A stretch of 64,000 nt of DNA. Origin: Robiginitalea marina. GTDB taxonomy: Bacteria; Bacteroidota; Bacteroidia; Flavobacteriales; Flavobacteriaceae. A program made the position numbers and the translations under genes. Where the stretch lies: contig NZ_JAMXIB010000001.1 in the NCBI RefSeq assembly GCF_024006985.1, forward strand, positions 496,001-560,000. Reading direction: 5' to 3'. The notes beneath the pieces are model-generated. The model ran no database searches and had not been told where the DNA came from. It saw only the letters and a program-made list of their open reading frames with translations. This document shows positions 25,855 through 33,754 of the stretch, piece after piece (position 1 is the stretch's first letter; every line of letters begins with the position of its first letter).

Positions 25855-27687
25855 TCAGTTCAGGGCCACCGTGGCTCCTTTGGTCAGCGTAAACAGCCGT
25901 TGGTTTACATCCTTCAGGCTAAGCTTGAAAACACGGACCTCCCTGCGCTGGGCCGTGGTCCCGTAATTATCATAAATGGATACCTTCAGGTAGGTGGGGG
26001 TCAGGCTTTTGTTGCCCAGGTAACGGACATTTACCTGCCAGGTACCCGGGAGGGAATCATCGACCAGGAATTCCTGGGCGTTGAAGCCGATCTCCTTTTC
26101 AAGCATTATGGCCTCCGCATCGTTGGCCAGGGAGTGTTTCCAAAGGTGGTACTGGCCATCAGGGTTTACGAACTGCAGGTCGAATTCGGCCTCCCCGTCG
26201 TTCCATTCAAAGACCACGCGGGTACCCTGGAAATCCTCTTCCTCCACATAGAGGGATGGGCGCTTCTCGGCACTGACCAGGGCGGCCTGGTGCAGGAATA
26301 GCAGGTTGTTGTACTCCCGGTTCAGGATAGGCGCAAAGGCTGAACTGTCGGAGGGTACCATCCCCTCTTCCACAAGGTAATCGTATCGTTTGTATTGGGC
26401 AGCGGCCTTGTCATACTCCCCAAGGCTGCGGTAGCTGTTCGCCAGGTCCATGTACGACTGTCCGTAATTCGGGCGGAGCTGCATGACCTTTTTATAGGCT
26501 TCATGCGCTTTCCCATGCCTCGACTGGCTTTCATAGGTGTAAGCCAGGGCCTTCAGCAGGACCGGGTTCCGGTCAAAAAGGTGTGCTTTTTGCGCCAGGA
26601 TGCCATCGGCAAAGTCCGGGTCGTTCCGCTGGTCGTGGAAATGGCGGTAGGCATCGAGTTGAAAGTAAGGGGAACTGCCGTAGCGGTCCGCGTAGGACTC
26701 GTACACTTCCCGGGCCGCCTCCCTGGAAGGCGCTTTTCGAAGTTCCTGTAAATAGGTGGGTTCACTCATTTCCAGGGCCTGCACGCTGATCACCGGGCCG
26801 GTTTCGTAATTGTTGCGAAGCCTGGCCAGGTCCGTAAGCTTTCCTCCCCGGGGGCTTCCGGACAGGGTATTGATCACAATGACGCCCCCGGCACCCAAAT
26901 TCCCATACATGGTGGAGGTGGCAAAGTTGTTCAGGATCGCCAGGCGCTTGATCTGGTTGATATCGAGCCAGATGGGCGGCTCGGTGAAGATTTGGCCATC
27001 CACGTCGAAAATGGCTGCCCGTTGCTGGAAGATAGAGGAAACCCCTCGAATGAAGACGCGCTGAGGCCCCAGGTCGTCAAATTCCCGGAAGGAATCGGCA
27101 TCGCGCTGGGGAACCCCCTGGATGTTGGTGAGCTGCCCCTCGGCTGCCGGGCCACCGGAACCTGTACAGTCCCCTACTACCCGTACCCCGGCAAAGCGGT
27201 TGCGCAAAAGGTCAAGGATACACACATAAATCGGGGTTATTTCCGTTTCATCCATAAACCGGATGTTCCCGGGGGCCGTATCTGCATTCAGCATCCCATA
27301 CGCGGTCCGGATCAGGCGTTTGTTCACGGGGTATTCCGCTTCCAGTTCCCGTTGGGTTTTGCGGTTGCTGCCGATGACCACCACCTCTTCCAGTTCCTCC
27401 ACATCGAGAACCATGGAGGGGCTCAGCACCCGGGTGACGTCTTCCACGCGGATCCGAACTGGTTTCATCCCCTGGTAGGTATACCGAAGTACATCCCCGG
27501 TTGCGGCCTCAATGGCATAAGTGCCATCGCCAGCGGTAAAGGTGCTCGCGCCGGACCCTTCAACCGCAATGGCGACATCGCCAAGGGGCTCGCGCCCGTC
27601 GGTTACGCGACCCGTGATCCTTTTTATGTCCTGCTGGCCCCACATCAGGGGGCCTGCAAGAAGTAACAATACCCATAGCTTTTTCAT
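25855..27687 (-). CDS. plug-domain/TPR surface protein without beta-barrel (paralog B)
   Basis: A 610-residue exported protein with the same architecture as paralog A: signal peptide (MKKLWVLLLLAGPLMWGQ), regulatory domain about 22-95, plug about 100-300 (VVIGSNRKTQRELEAEYPVN, IWLDINQIKRLAIL, GAGGVIVINTLSG), TPR-like repeats about 385-445 (LLKALAYTYESQSRHGKAHE, YMDLANSYRSLGEYDKAAAQ) and a DUF2135-like C-terminal domain. It has an insertion of about 30 residues in the plug (GPAAEGQLTNIQGVPQRDAD) that paralog A lacks. It has its own promoter at 27708-27742. Confidence 0.8.
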   Translation of the reverse strand: MKKLWVLLLLAGPLMWGQQDIKRITGRVTDGREPLGDVAIAVEGSGASTFTAGDGTYAIEAATGDVLRYTYQGMKPVRIRVEDVTRVLSPSMVLDVEELEEVVVIGSNRKTQRELEAEYPVNKRLIRTAYGMLNADTAPGNIRFMDETEITPIYVCILDLLRNRFAGVRVVGDCTGSGGPAAEGQLTNIQGVPQRDADSFREFDDLGPQRVFIRGVSSIFQQRAAIFDVDGQIFTEPPIWLDINQIKRLAILNNFATSTMYGNLGAGGVIVINTLSGSPRGGKLTDLARLRNNYETGPVISVQALEMSEPTYLQELRKAPSREAAREVYESYADRYGSSPYFQLDAYRHFHDQRNDPDFADGILAQKAHLFDRNPVLLKALAYTYESQSRHGKAHEAYKKVMQLRPNYGQSYMDLANSYRSLGEYDKAAAQYKRYDYLVEEGMVPSDSSAFAPILNREYNNLLFLHQAALVSAEKRPSLYVEEEDFQGTRVVFEWNDGEAEFDLQFVNPDGQYHLWKHSLANDAEAIMLEKEIGFNAQEFLVDDSLPGTWQVNVRYLGNKSLTPTYLKVSIYDNYGTTAQRREVRVFKLSLKDVNQRLFTLTKGATVALN

Positions 27688-27707
27688 GACAATTTTTTTA
27701 ACTAATT

Positions 27708-27742
27708 CAAATATAAGGTTTTATCTGTTAAAATATTCCAAA
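27708..27742 (-). promoter_or_regulatory. promoter of plug-domain paralog B
   Basis: On the minus strand TTTG (27739-27742), 23 bases, then a perfect TATATTTG -7 box (27708-27715), 20 bases before the ATG at 27687. The spacer is slightly long. Confidence 0.5.
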
Positions 27743-27761
27743 ATAAGCAAGGGTCAAAAAC

Positions 27762-27794
27762 AAAAAAATAGCAGGCCTCCCGACCGGGGACCTG
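27762..27794 (-). terminator. terminator of the menC-M24 peptidase operon
   Basis: Read on the minus strand, CAGGTCCC and GGGAGGCCTG form a stem with one bulge, followed by TATTTTTTT. It lies 26 bases after the M24 peptidase stop and separates that operon from paralog B. Confidence 0.7.
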
Positions 27795-27819
27795 TGTGGA
27801 ATGAAGGTAAGTGAACCCC

Positions 27820-29151
27820 TCAGGGAATCAAGAGGAGCGCGGTCTGCCTGCCGTTGACATAACGGAACCCCTCCGGCCCGTAATACCCGGCCTCTTCCAG
27901 CATGACGCGGATATCCCGCTTCCACTGGGGTAGGTATACGGTGGTATTCAGCTCTATGGCATAGGCAGTACCGGGGTGGAGGGGATATTTCTCCCCATCG
28001 TCCCGCATAACCCCCTCCTGGGCATCCCACATCCCGATAGTCGTCCCTGCCGAATGGCCATAGGTGCCGAGGGGGTGGGTATAGATGGCAGGCCGCAGCC
28101 CGTCCTGACGGGCGGCCCCCAGGGCACCGGCCAGGATCTGGTTCCCCGTGCGGCCTTCCTGCATGTTTGCGGTCAGGAAATCCTGTACCCGGTTGCCCTG
28201 CTTCAGGGCGTCCACCAGGAAGTCGGGGGCCCGGTCCTCCCCGGGGCGCAGGACGTAGGCCAGCTGCTGGCAGTCCGTATTGAGCCTCAGGTAGGAAATG
28301 CCGAAATCGCAGTGCAACAGGTCCCCGGGAAGGATGACCATATCCTCGGGGCGGTTCGAAAACGAATACAAATGACCTTGCAGCGCTTCGGCCGAACGCT
28401 GTACATCCACGGTGGGGTGGAACCAGGTTTCGAGCCCCAGGTCGGTAACTTTTTGCCGCATCCACCACTCCACATCGGTGGTGGTTGTGACCCCGGGGGT
28501 AATCACGCGGGAAGAAAAGGCCTCCCTGATGATATTATGGGTGATTTCAACCAGGTGAGACATAAGGACCATTTCCCGTTCGGTCCGGGTTTCGATCCAA
28601 CCCACAGCCAGTTCTTCGGCGGAAACCACCCGCTTCCGGTAGGCTTCCGGGAGGTACGACATCAGGGCCTCATAATCGGTTTTGTCGAGGCCATCGGCGA
28701 TGTTGTGGTCCCGGGAAAAATTCAACCCGATTCGTTTGGGGTCCCTTTCAGCTATAAGGTCGACCAGGCGTTGCCACTGGTCGGGTTGCGCTTCCTTATC
28801 CCAGGCTGAAACAATACTTTCCCCTATATTGTAACGGGCCACGGCCAGCTTGTCCATCCGGCCGGAAGTGGCTTCCCGGTAAAAAAGCAACATGGTCCGG
28901 CGCCGCGCATTGAGCCAGGTAGCCGGCAGAAAAGTTTTAAGCACGGGGTCCTCATTGTACTCCCTGGAGATCAGTACCCACATATCGATCCCGGTCCGGT
29001 CCATCAGTACAGGCAGCAGGGAGTCGAGGCGTTCCTTTAACATCTCGTCGACCACACGGGCCCGTTCGGCCTCGGGGAGGACGTGCTGAGCCCGGCCCGC
29101 AAGGCCAAAACAAATAACGAGGAAAGCCGGCAGAAGGTGTCGGATAGGCAT
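27820..29151 (-). CDS. M24 family metallopeptidase (Xaa-Pro aminopeptidase type), exported
   Basis: A 443-residue pita-bread-fold peptidase with a signal peptide (MPIRHLLPAFLVICFGLAGR). The metal ligands can be placed: D in LLHCDFGISYLRLNTDCQQL (two aspartates), H in THPLGTYGHSAG, and E in AYAIELNTTVYLPQW. It should cleave N-terminal residues ahead of proline or act on short peptides in the periplasm. Its ATG is 1 base after the menE stop (TGATATG), so translation is coupled to the menaquinone genes, though no functional reason is known. Confidence 0.9.
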   Translation of the reverse strand: MPIRHLLPAFLVICFGLAGRAQHVLPEAERARVVDEMLKERLDSLLPVLMDRTGIDMWVLISREYNEDPVLKTFLPATWLNARRRTMLLFYREATSGRMDKLAVARYNIGESIVSAWDKEAQPDQWQRLVDLIAERDPKRIGLNFSRDHNIADGLDKTDYEALMSYLPEAYRKRVVSAEELAVGWIETRTEREMVLMSHLVEITHNIIREAFSSRVITPGVTTTTDVEWWMRQKVTDLGLETWFHPTVDVQRSAEALQGHLYSFSNRPEDMVILPGDLLHCDFGISYLRLNTDCQQLAYVLRPGEDRAPDFLVDALKQGNRVQDFLTANMQEGRTGNQILAGALGAARQDGLRPAIYTHPLGTYGHSAGTTIGMWDAQEGVMRDDGEKYPLHPGTAYAIELNTTVYLPQWKRDIRVMLEEAGYYGPEGFRYVNGRQTALLLIP

Positions 29152-29152
29152 A

Positions 29153-30241
29153 TCAGTGATTTTGAAGTTGGTTCAGGATGACCGGGCGGTCGAGTTTCCC
29201 GCTGGCTGTTTCCGCAAATTCGGACAGGCTGAAAACCTCCCTGGGCATTTCATGGGGACCGGGGATACCCGATTCCCTGATGCGCCCGAGCAGGCTCTCA
29301 CTATCGGGGTTCCCTTCCAGCACCAGGACCAGCTTTTCCCCCAGGGCCGCATCCGGCAACCCCCCCAGGATAAACCTGCCGGGGATCAAGGGGGCAATGC
29401 GGGCCTCCAACTGTTCAGGGATCAGTTTTACGCCTCCGGAATTTACCGCATTGTCGACCCGCCCCAGCCATCGGAACTGATTTTCCGATTCCAGGAGTAC
29501 CAGGTCGTTGGTCACCACGGGGGAAGTGGGGAGGTACGGCGCGTGTACCACGAGGCAGCCCCGGCCGTCCACCTCCAGGGTGATTCCCGGAAGGGCCTTG
29601 AAAGGGGGCAGTATGCTTTCCGGGGATTCTGAGAGGGGTACCGGTGCGAGCCGCCTCAGGGCAATATGGCTGGCAGTTTCGGTCATTCCATAACTTTCGT
29701 AGACCTGCGGCCCGTCCGAGGGTAGGAGCGACAGCAACTCCCGGGAAAGGGGCGCCCCCCCCACCAGGATTTTCGATATCCCCCCCAGGTGTTCCAGGGA
29801 ATGGAATAGCTGCAGGGGGACCAGGGACACAAAATCCACTGGAAGGTCAAAGCCATCCAGTGGCTTCGCGCTTGGGGCAGTCAGGTGAAGCTTCCACCCG
29901 AGCGCCATGGCCCGCACCAGCATCATTTTCCCGGCAATGGTCTTCGCAGGCAGGCATAACAGGGCGCGGGTATATTCTTTCAGGCCCAGGGATTCCCCCG
30001 TAAGCCGGGCGCTTTCCACCATAGCCGCCTTGGAAATGGCGAGGGGTTTGGGCGGGCCGGTGGATCCGGAGGTCTGTTGCAGGATATCCGGGCTGGCCGA
30101 GATCCAATCCATCAGGAAATCGCCGATTTCGCGTTCGTAGGGCTCCCCCTCCTTGATCAGGCTGTAGGCGACTTCACTCAGGTCTTCGTAGGCTATGGGT
30201 AAACCGTCCAGCGTAAATGCCGGGTTCATATGTTCTTTCAT
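29153..30241 (-). CDS. menE: o-succinylbenzoate-CoA ligase (AMP-binding)
   Basis: Adenylate-forming enzyme that activates o-succinylbenzoate with CoA in menaquinone synthesis. The 362-residue form starts MKEHMNPAFTLDGLPIAYED. Motifs: TSGSTGPPKPLAI (ATP loop), YESYGMTETASHIALR, WLGRVDNAVNSGGVKLIPEQ and the catalytic lysine in ASGKLDRP. It is shorter than the usual 450-490, as common in Bacteroidetes MenE, which lack part of the N-terminal region. The chosen ATG overlaps the stop of the CPBP gene (ATGA), a translational-coupling arrangement; an open frame upstream to 30391 only shadows that gene. Confidence 0.9.
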   Translation of the reverse strand: MKEHMNPAFTLDGLPIAYEDLSEVAYSLIKEGEPYEREIGDFLMDWISASPDILQQTSGSTGPPKPLAISKAAMVESARLTGESLGLKEYTRALLCLPAKTIAGKMMLVRAMALGWKLHLTAPSAKPLDGFDLPVDFVSLVPLQLFHSLEHLGGISKILVGGAPLSRELLSLLPSDGPQVYESYGMTETASHIALRRLAPVPLSESPESILPPFKALPGITLEVDGRGCLVVHAPYLPTSPVVTNDLVLLESENQFRWLGRVDNAVNSGGVKLIPEQLEARIAPLIPGRFILGGLPDAALGEKLVLVLEGNPDSESLLGRIRESGIPGPHEMPREVFSLSEFAETASGKLDRPVILNQLQNH

Positions 30242-31170
30242 GTCGTTTCCGGTTTTAAGGCGGCCATTGCTTCCTCCCTGCTCAGGACACGGCCTGTTAG
30301 ACGTTCTTTCCAGCGGGTCCAGCCGTATTTTTTCCCAAAGAAGTACAACAACAGGGGGAAAACCACAAAGACCGGGAGCAGGGCATCCCACCCCAGCCCC
30401 GGCTGGGAGACGTCCTTGAGGACAGAGTCTGTCTGGAAGGCGGTCCAGTCGGCGGTGACCAGCAGGGCAGTGACCAGGTTATTCGCCGCATGGAAGCCCA
30501 GGGCGAGTTCCAGCCCTTCATCCATCAGGGTAATGATCCCCAGGAAGAGCCCGGTGCCGATATAGAAGACCATGATTTGATATCCCATTTTTTCCACTTC
30601 CGGGTTGCCCAGGTGCATGAGTCCGAAGACCAGGGAAGTCACAAGGAGGGGGACCCAGCGGTTCCCCGCCATGATCCCAAGCCCCTGCATCATATGCCCC
30701 CTGAAGAGGTATTCCTCAAAACTGGTCTGCAGGGGGATGAGCAGGATGGCGATTACCGCCAGCTTCCAGAAAGCCTCCCACCGGAAATTCAGGACATAGT
30801 CCCCGGGGGAAAGCAGGTAGTCCGCCAGGGTAAGGCCCACCACGATAAGCGACCAGAGGCCGAAGGCAAAGAAGACCCGGTTCCAGTCGACCCTGGGACG
30901 GGAGGTGGTCAGGGACCGGATCGATTGGGGGTGGACCAGTTTGGTCCATCCCAGGACCACACCCAGGCCGAGGGCCAGGGGGGCCAGCAGGATGACCAGC
31001 ACGGTATTGGTCCCCAGTTGCTCGATCATCTGGGCCATCATTTCCTCCAGGCTTACCGGGGAATTCAGGGTGGCCACGTAGTTAAACGCCATCAGGCCAA
31101 TAAAGCCCAGGGGGAGGAAGAGGTATTTCCAAAGGCCCAGGTCCCCGCGATATCCTTGTTCTATGTACAT
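30238..31170 (-). CDS. CPBP family intramembrane glutamic endopeptidase
   Basis: A 310-residue integral membrane protein with about eight hydrophobic segments. CAAX-prenyl-protease-like motifs: E152, E153 and R157 in FEEYLFRG, H186 in FGLMHLGN and a later HAANN. Members of this family cleave peptides or process prenylated or bacteriocin substrates, but the substrate here is unknown. It sits between menC (10-base overlap upstream) and menE (4-base overlap downstream), so its expression is tied to menaquinone synthesis. Confidence 0.88.
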   Translation of the reverse strand: MYIEQGYRGDLGLWKYLFLPLGFIGLMAFNYVATLNSPVSLEEMMAQMIEQLGTNTVLVILLAPLALGLGVVLGWTKLVHPQSIRSLTTSRPRVDWNRVFFAFGLWSLIVVGLTLADYLLSPGDYVLNFRWEAFWKLAVIAILLIPLQTSFEEYLFRGHMMQGLGIMAGNRWVPLLVTSLVFGLMHLGNPEVEKMGYQIMVFYIGTGLFLGIITLMDEGLELALGFHAANNLVTALLVTADWTAFQTDSVLKDVSQPGLGWDALLPVFVVFPLLLYFFGKKYGWTRWKERLTGRVLSREEAMAALKPETT

Positions 31171-32210
31171 AGTTTGTCATTTATGTTGGCCTCCCAGGGC
31201 TGGTCATTCCGGTACCAGAGCTTTCCCCCGGCCACTTCAAGAGGTGAGGCAAAGTTATTCGAAAAAAGGGAACCCGTACCCAGTCCCTGGGGCATGGCCA
31301 CCCCCAGGGTTGCTGTCCACTGGGCAATGGCATTCAGGCCTATATTGCTTTCCAGCGCACTGGTGACCCACCAGCCAATCCCCAGGGACCCCGCGGCCTC
31401 TATCCATTCCCGCGACCCTGCAAAGCCCCCTGCCAGGCTGGGCTTCAAAATAATGTACTGGGGCCTAACGGCTTCCAGCATCCGGCGCTTTTCCGATGGG
31501 TCGAAGCAGCCGATCAACTCCTCGTCCAGGGCAATGGGCAAAGGGGTGCGGGCACAAAGGTCGGCCATGGCTTCCCGGTTGCCAGGGGCAATGGGCTGCT
31601 CTATGGAATGCAAGTGGAGCGCGGCCAGCCGCCCCAGCTTGTCCGGGGCTTCCCCCGGGGCAAAGGCCCCGTTCGCATCAACGCGGATTTCCAGGTCCCC
31701 CGGCCCGAACGCCTTCCTGACTTCTTTGAGCAGGCCGAGTTCCGCTTCGAAGTCTATCGCCCCTACCTTAAATTTGAGGCAGCGAAACCCTGCCTCGATT
31801 TTCTCGCGAACCTGTTGCCTCATGGCCGGGAGGTCGCCCATCCAGATCAGGCCGTTGATGGGGATGGGCTCCCCCTTCAGAAATCCGGAAGGAAAGAGTT
31901 CAAACGGCGAAGGGCTGCGAAGGGAAAGTTGTGCCTGTTCCAGACCGAAAACGATACTGGGGTATTCCCGAAGGGCTTCCGGCAGCCCCTCACGACCCAT
32001 CTGTAACTGATCGCAGGCCCACTGGAGCCGCGATTCGTAATCGGGCCGGTCATCGGCGCTGAGCCCCGGGAAGAGGCCGGTTTCCCCGATCCCCAGGTGG
32101 TCCCCGTCACATAGGCAGATAAAGTAGGTGTCTTTCCGGGTAAGGACACCCCGGGAAGTGCCCCCCGGACGGAGGAAATTCAGGGTGTATTTTTTAAAAG
32201 CAGCTTTCAT
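31161..32210 (-). CDS. menC: o-succinylbenzoate synthase
   Basis: Enolase-superfamily enzyme that dehydrates SHCHC to o-succinylbenzoate. At 349 residues it fits the family. Visible features: CLKFKVGAIDFEAEL with the catalytic lysine pair region, EIRVDANGAFAPGEA (metal aspartate), IEQPIAPGN (metal glutamate) and IALDEELIGC (third metal ligand), then ILKPSLAGG with the second catalytic lysine. It is first in the menC-CPBP-menE-M24 operon. A TAAATTTG -7 box lies only 10 bases upstream, at 32221-32228. Confidence 0.92.
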   Translation of the reverse strand: MKAAFKKYTLNFLRPGGTSRGVLTRKDTYFICLCDGDHLGIGETGLFPGLSADDRPDYESRLQWACDQLQMGREGLPEALREYPSIVFGLEQAQLSLRSPSPFELFPSGFLKGEPIPINGLIWMGDLPAMRQQVREKIEAGFRCLKFKVGAIDFEAELGLLKEVRKAFGPGDLEIRVDANGAFAPGEAPDKLGRLAALHLHSIEQPIAPGNREAMADLCARTPLPIALDEELIGCFDPSEKRRMLEAVRPQYIILKPSLAGGFAGSREWIEAAGSLGIGWWVTSALESNIGLNAIAQWTATLGVAMPQGLGTGSLFSNNFASPLEVAGGKLWYRNDQPWEANINDKLCT

Positions 32211-32220
32211 AGGGGGCTTT

Positions 32221-32238
32221 CAAATTTACGTATATTTT
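32221..32238. promoter_or_regulatory. two divergent -7 boxes between menC and the SDR gene
   Basis: Minus strand TAAATTTG (32221-32228), a perfect TAnnTTTG for menC; plus strand TATATTTT (32231-32238) for the SDR gene. The 49-base space forces the two promoters to overlap. No clear -33 TTTG was found for either. Confidence 0.45.
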
Positions 32239-32259
32239 TAGTCGTAAAAACGCCAAATA

Positions 32260-33051
32260 ATGTCTCTGGACAACAAAGTAATCTGGATCACGGGGGCCTC
32301 CTCCGGTATTGGTGCGGCCCTGGCCCGCCTCCTCAGCCAAAGGCGGTCCCGGCTCATCCTCTCTTCACGGGATGGGAAGCGCCTGCAGGAGGTCAGGGAG
32401 CTCCTCGCCCACCCCGACCGGGCGGCCGTCCTACCCCTGGACCTCGGGCAACCGGAAGTGCTCGCCCCAAAGGTGGAGGAGGCCCTCGCGCTTTTCGGTC
32501 ACATCGATATCCTGATCAACAATGCGGGCATCAGCCAGCGCTCACTAATTGCAGAAACCGGGCTTTCGGTCTATGAAAAACTCATGCGGGTGAACTACCT
32601 GGGTACGGTAGCCCTGAGCAATGCCCTGTTACCCCACTTCATCGCCCGCGGTCATGGGCATTTCGCAGTGGTGACAAGCCTGATGGGCAAATTCGGGTCT
32701 CCCTACCGCTCGGGATACTGCGGCGCCAAGCACGCCCTGCACGGGTTCTTCGACGTGCTGCGGATGGAACACCAAAAAGACGGGGTACAGGTAACCCTGG
32801 TATGCCCGGGGTTTGTGCGCACCGATATCGCCCGCAATGCCCTTGTGGGGGACGGCTCCACCCAGCGACGACAGGACCGGGCAACGCAACGCGGCATGGC
32901 CCCGGACCTTTTCGCCAGGAAAATGGTCAGGGCCCTGGAAAAAGGGAAATGGGAGGTCTGTATTGGCGGGAGGGAAACCTCAGGGGTCTTCCTCAAAAGG
33001 TTTTTTCCAAAACTGCTCCACCGGGTGGTCCTCCGGAGCCGGGTGGTCTGA
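32260..33051 (+). CDS. short-chain dehydrogenase/reductase (SDR)
   Basis: A 263-residue classical SDR. The NAD(P) site is ITGASSGIGAALARLL, the structural motif is LINNAGISQRS, and the catalytic YxxxK is YCGAKHALHG, with a serine upstream in VTSLMGKFGSP. It resembles the DHRS7-like dehydrogenases; the substrate is unknown. Its TGA is directly adjacent to the TGA of the convergent metal-dependent hydrolase, so the two stops form the palindrome TGATCA. Confidence 0.9.
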   Translation: MSLDNKVIWITGASSGIGAALARLLSQRRSRLILSSRDGKRLQEVRELLAHPDRAAVLPLDLGQPEVLAPKVEEALALFGHIDILINNAGISQRSLIAETGLSVYEKLMRVNYLGTVALSNALLPHFIARGHGHFAVVTSLMGKFGSPYRSGYCGAKHALHGFFDVLRMEHQKDGVQVTLVCPGFVRTDIARNALVGDGSTQRRQDRATQRGMAPDLFARKMVRALEKGKWEVCIGGRETSGVFLKRFFPKLLHRVVLRSRVV

Positions 33052-33732
33052 TCAGACTTCCAGGGCTTCCCCGATCCCGGGCAGCAGCAGGGTCTTACCG
33101 GCCGCCGAAAAAGCCTTTCGGGCCTGGTCTGTATCAATGGTGATGTAGCCAAACGTATTGTAGTGCACCCCCATCACCCGGTCGCATTCGACGAATTCGG
33201 CAGCCCTTACGGCATCGGCCACCCCCATGGTAAAATTGTCCCCTATGGGCAGTATGGCCAGGTCGGGCCTCCCGTAGAGCGGGATCAGTTTCATATCCAT
33301 GGTCAGGGCGGTGTCGCCGGCTATATACAAGGTCTTTCCCCCGCTTTTTAACAGGAACCCCCCGGGTTGCCCCCCGTAGGTGCCATCGGCAAAGGAAGAG
33401 GTATGTACCGCATTCACATATTTCAGCCAGCCAAAGCTGAATTCCCGTTCCCCCCCATGGTTCATTGGGTGCCCCTGTAACCCTTTGTTCTGGTAATGGG
33501 AAACAATTTCGTAATTGCTGATGATTTGCGCCCCGTGGTTCCCGGCCAGGGCCTCCACGTCCAGGGTATGGTCCTGGTGGGCGTGGGTGAGCAGGATGGT
33601 GTCAGGGCGAAGGTCGTCGAGGCTGACCTTGCCCGCGGCCAGCTCATTCCCGGTGATGAAGGGGTCCACCACAAGGCGGTGTCCGCTGGTTTCGATCAGC
33701 AGGGCTGCATGGCCCAGGAATGTAATTTTCAT
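33052..33732 (-). CDS. UPF0173-type metal-dependent hydrolase (MBL fold)
   Basis: A 226-residue cytoplasmic metallo-beta-lactamase-fold protein. It starts MKITFLGHAALLIETSGHRL, and the metal motif THAHQDH gives H50, H52, D54 and H55. Another metal ligand region is YIAGDTALTMDM. This matches the YtkL/UPF0173 family, whose natural substrate is not settled. It lies 22 bases after the sensor-kinase stop, so it may be read from that gene's transcript. Confidence 0.9.
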   Translation of the reverse strand: MKITFLGHAALLIETSGHRLVVDPFITGNELAAGKVSLDDLRPDTILLTHAHQDHTLDVEALAGNHGAQIISNYEIVSHYQNKGLQGHPMNHGGEREFSFGWLKYVNAVHTSSFADGTYGGQPGGFLLKSGGKTLYIAGDTALTMDMKLIPLYGRPDLAILPIGDNFTMGVADAVRAAEFVECDRVMGVHYNTFGYITIDTDQARKAFSAAGKTLLLPGIGEALEV

Positions 33733-33754
33733 GGGAAAGGTGTTTTCCCCAAAG

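Noticed and set aside
30490-32010. 506-codon open frame antisense to the CPBP gene and menC
   Set aside because: It spans two clearly real overlapping genes and shows no domain or signal.
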